DNA from: Theionarchaea archaeon
Lineage (GTDB): Archaea > Methanobacteriota_B > Thermococci > Methanofastidiosales > SZ-28-30
Assembly: GCA_018992685.1 (NCBI GenBank)
Contig: JACVGT010000008.1
Location: forward strand, 1 to 64,000
Reading direction: 5' to 3'
Length of the DNA: 64,000 nucleotides
Under the pieces are notes generated by a model. It did not search any database. It saw nothing but the letters and a program-made list of their open reading frames with translations, and had not been told where the DNA came from. The position numbers were made by a program, and so were the translations under genes. Numbering within the stretch: the first letter of the stretch is position 1; every line of letters starts with the position of its first letter. Below, piece after piece: positions 42,397 through 50,639 of the stretch.

Positions 42397-43917
42397 ATGA
42401 TGGAACTTGAAACCAGTGAGAAGCACATTAGAGTTTCAGACTTTCCACCCTTTGTCAGAGTGGCTCTGGATCAGAAAGCTCGGAGGAATATTTTCTCCAG
42501 AGCCATGAAGAGGGTAGGAGAAGTAAAGAGAACATATGAAAAGCCAGATAACTTTCCCGTTGAGTTATATGGAAAGAAAAAGGGAAAAATCATAAGACTA
42601 CTTTCAGAAGGACCACAATCTGCCGCTCATCTGATTGAAGCCAGTGAATTGAGTCCCAGTGCAGTGTATCATTTTCTGGGAAACCTGAACCAACAGGGGA
42701 TTCTAGAGAAGAGACAGCGCCAGTATTCTCTGAAAGAAGACGCTTTCAATGTTCTATCATTGAGCAATTTGGTTAAACTCGAAGAAGATCCCCGTTTGCG
42801 GCGAAAGTATGGCATTTCAGTCAAAGAACTGGAACTGGCATTCTATTTGTGGGACCGATTTGAAGAAGTGGCTCCCAAGGAGAGGGGCTATGCCCAGACG
42901 TACAACAGCACATACACCCTGGCAGATGCAGTGCACCGATGGAGAACAGGCCGGACAGATACGCCTATCTGGGCACTGAAAAAACTTATTGAGCTGGATG
43001 AATCTGATATATTGGATAACAGGAACAGTATCGTAAAATATCATCTTCCTCCTGGAATCCCAGTCAATCCAATGTTCCAGGGAGAATATAAGCTTCCTGT
43101 TGCAGTGGATTCAACGCTGGACAGGATCTTGATTCAACTCCTCCAGAAACTTTCAAAGAATCATCTTTACACATTCCCCAAGAAAAGAAAATGGCTGTTT
43201 GAGAACCTTCATGAAAAATTCGGTGAATTCGACGATTCTACGTCACGCCTTCCCTCAGCCATTACTGTGATTCTTAAATCGTATTACGGATTGCATCGTC
43301 TGAAGCGATCTTCAGCACGGATTCCCTCCAAAATTCCGGATAGATGGTCCACGTTAAGTCCTGTGGATCAAATGCAGGAGAAGTCCCAGCTTCTCCTGCA
43401 TATAATTTCCTTATCAAGCAAATCAAATGGCGGATTTGAAATCACATCACGTTCAGAGTCATTCCTTCAGGACATTTCCAATCTTTCCTCCGATCTAGGA
43501 CTGGGGATGCTCACAGTGCGAAAAAAGCACAAGAGACCCCATTTCAGGGCATACCTTTCTGAGAACAAGACAGTGACTCTGCGAAGGTATGCCTCATTAT
43601 CCCAAGTGTACCCGGAGTTGGATTTGTGGATGAGGATTCCTCTCAACCAGATTGCCCAGAAAATATTGGGTACCGATGGAAGTGCTCACGCCATTGAACG
43701 AGTATGCAGCGAAGAGCTTGTGCGGTTCGTGGAATCCATCATCTATTCACTGCAGAGAAAAAAGAAGTCATACACCTATCCTGCACCAGACTACATGCAG
43801 TACAAGGAGGACATCTCACACCACTTCTGGGAGAACAAAGCCCTCCCCACACCCAAGAAAGTGGAAGAGCTCCTGGAAATGCGTCAAGCTGAAGAGGAGA
43901 ATCTCCTGTACGCTTGA
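42397..43917 (+). CDS. Large winged-helix protein of unknown function
   Basis: About 506 residues. A winged helix sits at about 55-110 (KIIRLLSEGPQSAAHLIEASELSPSAVYHFLGNL, then a wing ILEKRQRQYSL). A second helix-turn-helix-like stretch follows (YTLADAVHRWRTGRTDTPIWALKKLIEL), resembling HTH parts attached to homing endonucleases, but no LAGLIDADG motif is seen. The remaining 300 residues are basic and mostly helical with no family recognised. It could regulate its own gene through the palindrome upstream. Start choice between GTG 42388 and ATG 42397/42400 is open. Unusual size for a transcription factor. Confidence 0.7.
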   Translation: MMELETSEKHIRVSDFPPFVRVALDQKARRNIFSRAMKRVGEVKRTYEKPDNFPVELYGKKKGKIIRLLSEGPQSAAHLIEASELSPSAVYHFLGNLNQQGILEKRQRQYSLKEDAFNVLSLSNLVKLEEDPRLRRKYGISVKELELAFYLWDRFEEVAPKERGYAQTYNSTYTLADAVHRWRTGRTDTPIWALKKLIELDESDILDNRNSIVKYHLPPGIPVNPMFQGEYKLPVAVDSTLDRILIQLLQKLSKNHLYTFPKKRKWLFENLHEKFGEFDDSTSRLPSAITVILKSYYGLHRLKRSSARIPSKIPDRWSTLSPVDQMQEKSQLLLHIISLSSKSNGGFEITSRSESFLQDISNLSSDLGLGMLTVRKKHKRPHFRAYLSENKTVTLRRYASLSQVYPELDLWMRIPLNQIAQKILGTDGSAHAIERVCSEELVRFVESIIYSLQRKKKSYTYPAPDYMQYKEDISHHFWENKALPTPKKVEELLEMRQAEEENLLYA

Positions 43918-43918
43918 A

Positions 43919-45757
43919 CTACTCGCTTGTTGGAATGAGATTGGACACGCTTCTGAAGGAGGGGTTGGTTCTGGCAAGCCGCTCTCTCACCAGAGGGAAC
44001 AATTCCAGGTTGGAGTGTGGAAAATACATCGCATCCACGAACTCCTGCTGAAAGTCCTTCCGAGATGAAAGCTCCACATAGTTGACAGATTCAGAAATTA
44101 CCCGGGCCTTCTTCCTTTCTTTCACTGAAAGTAAACACAGCTTGGCCCCCACCCCCGCTGCGTTCCCTATACCCTTGATCTTCTCTGTAGGGATGTCAAA
44201 GATCAATCCGATGTCCTTTGCTGCCTCCTTGGGAATGTAGTTACCAAAGGCACCTGCCAATGCGATTTCTTCAACATCCTTCACTGTCACTCCGTACGTC
44301 TTCAGCAGAATCCTCTGGGCTGCAAAAATCGCTCCCTTGGCCAACTGGATCTCTCTCAGGTCTTTCTGAGTAACTGCAATTGCACCATTGATCACGAACG
44401 AATCGTTTTTCATCCTGGAGGCAAACCTCTCACTTGTCTGGAGCTTCCCAGCCGCATTGATCAAACCATTTCTGAGCAGCTCTGCTGTTACACTGATCAA
44501 CCCAGAGCCAGCAATTCCCTGGGGTGGCTCGTCATCAATCGTGTGGACTGTCACGTGGTCATTGATCTCCACCCGTTCGATAGCCCCGGGCGCTGCCCGC
44601 ATCCCGTATCTGATATGGGTGCCTTCAAAAGCAGGGCCTGCAGCAGTAGAACAGGCCAAAACCCTGTCCTCCGTTCCCAGAACTACTTCACAGTTTGTTC
44701 CTATATCAATAAGGAGGCGCAAACGGTCATCAAGAGGATGCGCAATGATATCTGCCACGGTATCTGCTCCCACAAATCCCGCTATCATTGGGAGCACATA
44801 CATTCGCTTTCCATACAGTGTGGAAGGAACAGACAGGGGTTCTTTCACCACAGGAATATAGGGGGAAACAGCCAGACTGCGGGGAGAAATACCCAGGAGC
44901 AGATGCTGCATGCAGGCATTTCCCGCCACTACCAGCTCATAGACTTCGCCTTTTCTTGTTCCAGCTGCATCTGCAAGTTCGGTGATAATGCCCATAAGGC
45001 AGTCTCGCAGTGATCTACGCAACCGGTCCAGATTCTCAGGATTCTGAGCAAAATTGATCCTGGAAATGACGTCATCCCCATAACTGATCTGTGGATTCAT
45101 CCTGGCCTTGACAGCGCATTGTTCTCCTGAATTTAAATCCATGAGGTAACCCACCACAGTGGTCGTTCCGACATCAAAGGCCACTCCGAAACAACGATCA
45201 CTGGTGTCACCTCTCTCGCATCCCACCAGTTCATCTCCCAGGAGAACCAGAGTGACCTCGAATTTGGAATCCCTCATGGCCACGGGTATTTGGTTCAGAG
45301 CTTCCAGGCTGACAGACCTCATATCGTACTCCATCGAGTCCCTCAGCCTCTCTACATCCGTCCTGTTGTCCTCCAGAGACGGTTCTGGGAGCTTGAGGAA
45401 GATCTTCTTGACATTGGGGGCTAATAGTATCTTTCTGGTGACCCCTTCCACCAGGATACGCTGCTTTCTGGCCAGCGATTCCTCGGGTATGTAGACAGTA
45501 AGGTTTTTGTCAACAATAGCCTGACATGCCAATCTGAACCCTCGTCTCAACTCATTCTGGGAGAAGAATTCCATTTCCTCTTCAGTGTATCCTTCGTAGC
45601 CAGATACCTGCACCTTACACTTGCCACACAACCCTTTTCCTCCACATTCAGCGCGCAGCTGGATCCCTGCGGCGTGTGCGGCCTCCAGTACTGTGTGCCC
45701 TGGTTCCACCAGAAGGCGTTTTGCTGAGGGTTGAAAGGTTACCTGAAGGCTGACCAT
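43919..45757 (-). CDS. RamA-like corrinoid activation protein (DUF4445, 2Fe-2S + ASKHA)
   Basis: 612 residues. N-terminal 2Fe-2S ferredoxin domain with cysteines C38, C44, C47 and C78 (AECGGKGLCGKC ... RLACQA), a linker, then an ASKHA-fold ATPase domain (AFDVGTTTVVGYLMD, VVAGNACMQHLLLG, LLIDIGTNCEVVLG, ALAGAFGNYIPKEAA). This is the layout of reductive activators such as RamA/AcsV-type proteins, which use ATP to return inactive Co(II) corrinoid to Co(I) in methyltransferase systems. ATG 45757 is leaderless (TTTTTATC 29 bases upstream on the minus strand). No corrinoid protein is adjacent. Confidence 0.88.
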   Translation of the reverse strand: MVSLQVTFQPSAKRLLVEPGHTVLEAAHAAGIQLRAECGGKGLCGKCKVQVSGYEGYTEEEMEFFSQNELRRGFRLACQAIVDKNLTVYIPEESLARKQRILVEGVTRKILLAPNVKKIFLKLPEPSLEDNRTDVERLRDSMEYDMRSVSLEALNQIPVAMRDSKFEVTLVLLGDELVGCERGDTSDRCFGVAFDVGTTTVVGYLMDLNSGEQCAVKARMNPQISYGDDVISRINFAQNPENLDRLRRSLRDCLMGIITELADAAGTRKGEVYELVVAGNACMQHLLLGISPRSLAVSPYIPVVKEPLSVPSTLYGKRMYVLPMIAGFVGADTVADIIAHPLDDRLRLLIDIGTNCEVVLGTEDRVLACSTAAGPAFEGTHIRYGMRAAPGAIERVEINDHVTVHTIDDEPPQGIAGSGLISVTAELLRNGLINAAGKLQTSERFASRMKNDSFVINGAIAVTQKDLREIQLAKGAIFAAQRILLKTYGVTVKDVEEIALAGAFGNYIPKEAAKDIGLIFDIPTEKIKGIGNAAGVGAKLCLLSVKERKKARVISESVNYVELSSRKDFQQEFVDAMYFPHSNLELFPLVRERLARTNPSFRSVSNLIPTSE

Positions 45758-45838
45758 GAAGGTACATGCTTGAGAACAGATAAAAAGCTTTGCTATCAAA
45801 TGAAGGAGGTCTATTCTGTGATATGTCCAGCAGAGAGC

Positions 45839-45917
45839 GTACTTTACATATATCAAGGTTCAGAGGTACCTATCATCTTCATATACCCTGAGACCTCATA
45901 CTCTACATATACCAAGG
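45839..45917 (+). repeat. Imperfect 20-base direct repeat
   Basis: GTACTTTACATATATCAAGG at 45839-45858 returns as ATACTCTACATATACCAAGG at 45898-45917, 16 of 20 bases alike, 59 bases apart. It lies upstream of the RamA-like gene on its far side from the TATA, so it could be a regulatory site. Confidence 0.45.
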
Positions 45918-46183
45918 CCCCAAAGTGATATTCAGGTAGAATTTATGTCACATTATGCTTCTCATGGAGCAGAAGGAGCATACATTCCTGTTAACAGTAT
46001 TCGGTGAGCGGTGGATAATTCTCAAGGAATGTCTCCCTGGGACGCAAGGGTGAGGACTCTGAATTCGGGAAGGTCCTGGGTTCTCTATCCACCTCACCCG
46101 GTCAACCACAGGTCTGGAGACTACTCCACGATGAGCTTCAAGCTGCAAAACCTTTAATAAAGAGCTGCAACAAGAGAGAACAA
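45918..46183. other. Intergenic stretch ahead of rnhB
   Basis: No convincing gene. The rnhB TATA (CTTTAATAAAG, 46152-46162) lies here about 30 bases before the ATG. Confidence 0.4.
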
Positions 46184-46834
46184 ATGCTCGTGGGAATCGA
46201 TGAATCTGGGAGAGGGCCTGTCATAGGCCCACTGGTGGTGTGTGCTGTGGCAGTATCACCTGGCACTGTTGAAGAGCTAGAAGCATTAGACCTCCATGAT
46301 TCCAAGAAATATACGCGAAAGAAGAGGGAAGCACTTGAGCCACTCATTCTGCCCCTGGTGGACACTGAAATTGCTGAGATTTCTGCACATGAGATCGACG
46401 TCCAGAGGATGTGCAGGACCTTGAATGATATTGAAGCAGAGATGTTCGCCCAGGTGCTGACGAGGTTCTCTGATGCCCGCACCATCATTGTTGATGCCTG
46501 TGATGTAAATCCTCGACGATTTGGCGAGAAAGTGTGCCGCCATTCAGGAGTGCACAAAATCATCTCAGAACATAGAGCAGATGATACATATCCTGTTGTT
46601 TCTGCTGCTTCGATCCTTGCAAAAGTGCAGAGAGATAGAAGAATTGACGAGCTGAAAGACACGTATGGTGACTTCGGGTCTGGGTACTGTTCCGACACCA
46701 GGACTACAACATTCCTCAGAGAGTATCTTCACAGGGAGGGTACATTACCCCCCATTACTCGCTCTTCGTGGGACACAGCCAGAAGAATGCTGGAAGAGTA
46801 CTCTCAGTGTACACTTGATGAGTTCTCCCACTGA
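46184..46834 (+). CDS. rnhB: Ribonuclease HII
   Basis: 216 residues: GIDESGRGPVIGPLVV carries the first acidic pair (Asp6, Glu7), DSKKYTRKKRE follows, then VDACDVNP with the third Asp and HRADDTYPVVSAASILAKVQRDRR with the last, as in archaeal RNase HII. It removes RNA from DNA-RNA hybrids and single ribonucleotides. Full length, no defect. Leaderless start. Confidence 0.95.
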   Translation: MLVGIDESGRGPVIGPLVVCAVAVSPGTVEELEALDLHDSKKYTRKKREALEPLILPLVDTEIAEISAHEIDVQRMCRTLNDIEAEMFAQVLTRFSDARTIIVDACDVNPRRFGEKVCRHSGVHKIISEHRADDTYPVVSAASILAKVQRDRRIDELKDTYGDFGSGYCSDTRTTTFLREYLHREGTLPPITRSSWDTARRMLEEYSQCTLDEFSH

Positions 46835-46878
46835 AAAATGACTGAGATACACGTGGTAATTTCACTAGAACCTGAGAA

Positions 46879-47034
46879 TTATTCCTTCTCCTTCACCTTC
46901 TTTATGGCATTCTCCAGAAGATCGTCTGTGTCTCGTTCCCCCTTGGTCAATGCTGAGAGGGGGTCCTGAGGGGGGATCATGTCCTTCAAAGCTTCTCTGA
47001 TGTAATGGTCTCTTGCCTTTTTTCTGGAAGACAT
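46879..47034 (-). CDS. 51-residue basic/acidic helical protein
   Basis: ATG 47034 is 27 bases after CTTAAAGTTC on the minus strand, the leaderless spacing. It reads MSSRKKARDHYIREALKDM, then a Pro-rich turn and DLLENAIKKVKEKE, ending TAA. The sequence is plainly protein-like (mixed charge, amphipathic). No family recognised. Convergent with rnhB. Confidence 0.6.
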   Translation of the reverse strand: MSSRKKARDHYIREALKDMIPPQDPLSALTKGERDTDDLLENAIKKVKEKE

Positions 47035-47332
47035 ACTCTAATATTCGTTCAGAACTTTAAGAATGTTTTGATGCTGTGATTACTGTGATCTCGTCATTGG
47101 TGGACGTCTTCTTATACTCCCTGCTGGCAAAAGGGAAAAAAGAAGAATTGCAGACTGTGCCCAAATAGCAGGCGACCTTCAGAGCCAGCTGTCCATTGAT
47201 GGCTTTTCTATCCTATCTTTTCAAGAATACCTCTGATATACCCTGGGGAATGATGCAGGGAAAAAATAGGCCAAGAGAGACACGACACCCCGATTCAGAG
47301 CTGTCCTGTCTCACCTCAAAATGAAAGAGTGG
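47035..47332. other. Intergenic stretch
   Basis: Nothing firm. A plus-strand frame of about 30 codons (near 47070-47167, ending LLAKGKKEELQTVPK) reads like protein but lacks start signals. Confidence 0.25.
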
Positions 47333-48232
47333 TTATTGTCTCTTGAAAACCTTCTTGTATGTCATCATCCCTGCAAAGGCCAATGCTGTCAGGAACACGG
47401 CCAGCGGAACAAAGTATCCCAGAAATATGATGATACCTCTGATAGCTCCCAGGAACCCTTCAATTGCCTGGTCCAAAGCTCTTCTCATTCCTGACTCATG
47501 AACGACTTCCTCTGGTTCTGCCATCTGGATATAGATTGCAGAATAGCGTATCTGGGTTTCCATGTAGTTGAGAGTCCCCTGCAGGCTCTCGATTTCCCCC
47601 CGTATCCTTTCAAGCTGGGTTTCCACCCTCAACACTTCTTCCACCGTGGTGGCCATGTCCAGGATTTCCAGGTACCGCTGTTCCTGGTGTTCCAGGTTGT
47701 CAAGGCGAGCTTTCAGATCGATGTACTGCTCTGTCACGTCTTCCAGTGTAAGATTCTCCTCTTTCAGATCCCCCACAGTCTCAATGTCTTTGACTGCTTC
47801 CTCAAACCGATCCTCTGGAACCCTGATGGCGACATGACCAACTTCTCTGTCACCATACTGCTGAACTGCTGAGTCAGCAACATACCCGCCATATGTTGCA
47901 GCTATCTCCTCAACAGCTTTGAGAGCCTGGGAGTAGGAATCAACCTCCAGAGAGAGAAATGCGGTCTTGATGAGCAGCGGCTCTGAAGGAACTGAATACT
48001 GCCCACCAGTGGAAGGAAGAGGCACAGCCTCAGATTCCTTGAACAACGATGGAAAACTGAAAAAATCTCTGGAGAAAGCAGCCTCGCGGGCAACGTATAC
48101 CTCTTCAGGTGGACTTCCTGCATACCTATCTTCCTCAAGATACGAAGACTGACCAATCTGGACGACAGCCAGGAAGGCTGCCAGTACACAGCTGACAGCA
48201 ATGACACCAATCAACAATGTCTTTTCTCTCAT
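47333..48232 (-). CDS. DUF4349 membrane protein
   Basis: 299 residues: N-terminal signal/anchor (REKTLLIGVIAVSCVLAAFLAV), an outside part with LIKTAFLSLEVDSYSQAL, YGGYVADS, VGHVAIRVPEDRFEEAV, then a coiled coil (YIDLKARLDNLEHQEQRYLEIL, ETQLERIRGEIESLQGTLNYME) and a C-terminal membrane helix, the full DUF4349 plan. Proposed to sense or scaffold at the envelope; function unproven. ATG 48232 is 30 bases after CTATAAATAG on the minus strand. Confidence 0.88.
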   Translation of the reverse strand: MREKTLLIGVIAVSCVLAAFLAVVQIGQSSYLEEDRYAGSPPEEVYVAREAAFSRDFFSFPSLFKESEAVPLPSTGGQYSVPSEPLLIKTAFLSLEVDSYSQALKAVEEIAATYGGYVADSAVQQYGDREVGHVAIRVPEDRFEEAVKDIETVGDLKEENLTLEDVTEQYIDLKARLDNLEHQEQRYLEILDMATTVEEVLRVETQLERIRGEIESLQGTLNYMETQIRYSAIYIQMAEPEEVVHESGMRRALDQAIEGFLGAIRGIIIFLGYFVPLAVFLTALAFAGMMTYKKVFKRQ

Positions 48233-48291
48233 AATTCTACTGGATTCCTCCACTATTTATAGATTTCCCTATACTTCAACTTCTATTGAAC

Positions 48292-49149
48292 TCATTCTTT
48301 AAGAAAAATAAGATTTGTGCGCTTATACTTCTCTTTTTTGACTACATTTCTGCTTTCAAGGTCTGAAATTATCTTTGAAATCTTTGATTTAGAAAATCCC
48401 GTATTTCTCACCAGGTCTTTCTGAACAATCCTCCCCCCTGCCTTTCGTATTTCCTCCAGGACTTTCTGTTCATCAGCAACAACGTACTCGGGCTGGGGCT
48501 TGCGCCTTCTCCCCAGGTAGAACCCCACGGCAAGTCCGGCAACCAGTGCCGCAGCAAGGTAGTACAGCAGGAATTCGTCAGAGTTGGGAGAACTCACAGG
48601 CTTATACCCCAGTAATACCATGAACTCTTCTCCTTCCGACAGAACGTCTCTTTTCCATTTCACCACTAGGGTTTCCCGATACGAATAGAAGGAGGTGGGT
48701 ACAGGGTAAATGGGAGATACCACAGCCATTTCTGACGGAACGGTAATCTCAATCTGAAAATTCTTTACCGGAACAGAAAACTGGAATATGGGTGAGAATA
48801 CCCACTTTCCCTCCTTCACGGGGCTGATATAGCCAGAGGTATCAAATTCAACGGTAAAGGTATAGGGTCTCGACCCTATGATGTCAAGGTAGCACAGCAG
48901 CAGATCATTCTTGATCTCATGGTTAACCCTACCCTGGCTGTCATATACCTGCAGGTTCTCCAATGGATACAGAAAACTGTATTCAAGAATCGGCAGTGAA
49001 TCATAATTCTCCACAGTAATGGTAATCTCTTCATGGACCTTTCCCTCTGAAATATTGATGGTCACACTGTACTCAGTTATTTCATACGGGTAGTCCGTGG
49101 GTAAGGGCTGCAGCAACAGCATCACAGCAACCAATGCGCTGAGAACCAT
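48292..49149 (-). CDS. Membrane-anchored winged-helix regulator
   Basis: 285 residues: signal peptide (LVAVMLLLQPLPTDYPYE), a beta-rich outside domain of about 190 residues (YSVTINISEGKVHEEITITVENY), one membrane helix (LLYYLAAALVAGLAVGFYLG) and a cytoplasmic winged helix (VLEEIRKAGGRIVQKDLVRNTGFSKSKISKIISDLESRNVV). The plan matches archaeal DUF7345/DUF7343-type proteins, one-component sensors that carry a signal across the membrane to DNA. It lies just upstream of, and on the same strand as, the DUF4349 gene. Confidence 0.8.
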   Translation of the reverse strand: MVLSALVAVMLLLQPLPTDYPYEITEYSVTINISEGKVHEEITITVENYDSLPILEYSFLYPLENLQVYDSQGRVNHEIKNDLLLCYLDIIGSRPYTFTVEFDTSGYISPVKEGKWVFSPIFQFSVPVKNFQIEITVPSEMAVVSPIYPVPTSFYSYRETLVVKWKRDVLSEGEEFMVLLGYKPVSSPNSDEFLLYYLAAALVAGLAVGFYLGRRRKPQPEYVVADEQKVLEEIRKAGGRIVQKDLVRNTGFSKSKISKIISDLESRNVVKKEKYKRTNLIFLKE

Positions 49150-49203
49150 GCAGTCACATACTGTACCTGCTTTAAAAAAGGTTCGTATTCTTCAAGACAA
49201 CAA

Positions 49204-49947
49204 TCAGACGAACCTGGTCTTCTCTATGCGCACTTTGTCTGGAAAGACTGTAGGTTCAGGAACCAGAAAGGGAATCAAAAGTTCAAAATCAGGCTGTTCA
49301 ATAATCACGTCCACACTTCTACTGAACTCAATAAACTCCTTCTTGAATCCCTTCTCTGCCTCTTCAAGGCACTGCTTCAATCGCTGTGTGAGGTTTGACG
49401 ACGGGTTAAACAAGATTGAGAATCCAACCTCTTGGAACATAGCCCAGTCATTCTCATCATTTCCCACTGCCACACTTTCCTTCTTGGACGATTTCTGGGC
49501 CACAATCTTCCGCACGAGGTCTCCTTTCGACTGCAGGGTGATGAGTGTCTCTGAAACAAGGGATCCCGTGATCTTTCCCTCTCGGATTTCGAGAGTGTTC
49601 CCATAGCACTCTGTAATTCCCAACCTCTCGGCAAAAGCGGCCGCTATCTGCTGCACTCCATTGGTGATGAGAATTGGCTGATACTCTGCTCTCTTCAGCG
49701 CTTCAATGGTTCTTTCAGCTCCTTTCACTACAGGCAGAGTGTCTCCCACTTCCTTCAGTATTGATTCAGGTATATCGCAGAACAGGCTCACTCCTTTCCG
49801 AATTACCCATTCCAGTCCAATCTTCTTGTTTGTCGTCCCAGAAAATATCTTCTTGAGCTCAGCTTCTCTGCCCACCTTTTCTGCAAAGTGAAGAGCGTGT
49901 GCTGTGGGGGTGAGTACCCCATCCATATCAAAGAAAACAAGCTTCAT
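49204..49947 (-). CDS. HAD family phosphatase (SerB-like)
   Basis: 247 residues: nucleophile motif FFDMDGVLTP (Asp7, Asp9), PILITNGVQQIAAAFAERLG (motif II and SerB-like helix), KGDLVRKIVA, VAVGNDENDWAMF (motif IV). This is the phosphoserine phosphatase-like branch, but the substrate may be another phosphate ester. Starts three bases after the small Lrp effector gene ends, so the two form an operon. Confidence 0.88.
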   Translation of the reverse strand: MKLVFFDMDGVLTPTAHALHFAEKVGREAELKKIFSGTTNKKIGLEWVIRKGVSLFCDIPESILKEVGDTLPVVKGAERTIEALKRAEYQPILITNGVQQIAAAFAERLGITECYGNTLEIREGKITGSLVSETLITLQSKGDLVRKIVAQKSSKKESVAVGNDENDWAMFQEVGFSILFNPSSNLTQRLKQCLEEAEKGFKKEFIEFSRSVDVIIEQPDFELLIPFLVPEPTVFPDKVRIEKTRFV

Positions 49948-49949
49948 GG

Positions 49950-50183
49950 TTACAACTCGACAACTACCAATGTCATGGATTCAGTGACACCGTCAATCCT
50001 CTCAATACGGTGAAGGATGATGTCTGTCAACTGGGTCAACCCTTCCACAGCCAAGTAGATCACCATGTCGTACGGGCCTGTAATGGCCTCAGCCTCTATC
50101 ACTTCATCCAGTTCTCTAACTCTCTCCAGTGCCGTCTTCAACATGCCAATACGCACTGTCAGGAGGAGATACGCGTACAGCAT
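49950..50183 (-). CDS. Stand-alone Lrp/AsnC effector (RAM) domain protein
   Basis: 77 residues: YAYLLLTVRIGMLKTALERV, EVIEAEAITGPYDMVIYLAVEG and VTESMTLVVVEL make a RAM fold without the DNA-binding part. Such proteins bind amino acids and can join full Lrp proteins. Leaderless, 28 bases after TTTATAAACT on the minus strand. Operon with the SerB-like phosphatase suggests amino acid (serine?) control, by inference. Confidence 0.85.
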   Translation of the reverse strand: MLYAYLLLTVRIGMLKTALERVRELDEVIEAEAITGPYDMVIYLAVEGLTQLTDIILHRIERIDGVTESMTLVVVEL

Positions 50184-50247
50184 ACTCTTTCTTTCGTTAG
50201 GAGTTTATAAAGTCTTTGATTCGCCGCAAGTACTGGATTTTGTAGAA

Positions 50248-50415
50248 ATGAAAGCAGTCTGCAGAACCACCACGACATCCCTGATGCACTCAGACCCGGA
50301 TGAGCATGTCACTTCTGTTGAATTCGATTCTCGGTGGATAATTATAATGGGAGAGGGGCTCTGTGACGGGGAACTCATGGATTCCAAGAGTCTCATGGTG
50401 GAAAAGAGGATGTGA
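50248..50415 (+). CDS. Possible 55-residue protein
   Basis: ATG 50248 reads MKAVCRTTTTSLMHSDPDEH, then VEFDSRWIIIMGEG and a Met-rich end, stop TGA. The symmetric TATA at 50201-50208 lies 44 bases upstream but fits the opposite gene better. Weak support. Confidence 0.3.
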   Translation: MKAVCRTTTTSLMHSDPDEHVTSVEFDSRWIIIMGEGLCDGELMDSKSLMVEKRM

Positions 50416-50480
50416 TACAGGGAGTTGCTCTTCTTGACTGGAAGCACAAAGGTTTTTAACAGCTGATCGAAGTTTCTCTC

Positions 50481-50639
50481 ATGATGGTGGAAAAAGATTT
50501 ATGTATGTACTGTGGCTGTTGCGCCAGCGTCTGTCCATTCAGCGGTGTTATTGTTACAGATTATGATGTTCAGGTCACAGATACCTGTACAGACTGCAAG
50601 ACCTGCGTCAGAGCTTGCCCCATGGGGGCGATCCAATGA
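50481..50639 (+). CDS. 2[4Fe-4S] ferredoxin
   Basis: 52 residues with two full cluster motifs: LCMYCGCCASVCPF and CTDCKTCVRACPMGA (each CX2CX2CX3CP). It overlaps the geranylgeranyl reductase gene by four bases (ATGA) and is its likely electron donor, as shown for a methanogen pair. TATA-like GTTTTTAAC lies 29 bases before the first ATG. Confidence 0.92.
   Translation: MMVEKDLCMYCGCCASVCPFSGVIVTDYDVQVTDTCTDCKTCVRACPMGAIQ

Noticed and set aside
44388-44861. Plus-strand 157-codon frame opposite the RamA-like gene
   Set aside because: Shadow frame; no start signals and no family features.
45948-46148. Minus-strand 66-codon frame upstream of rnhB
   Set aside because: Rich in Arg, Pro and Cys without pattern, no promoter at the right distance.
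46138-46698. Minus-strand 186-codon frame opposite rnhB
   Set aside because: Antisense of RNase HII, which is certain.
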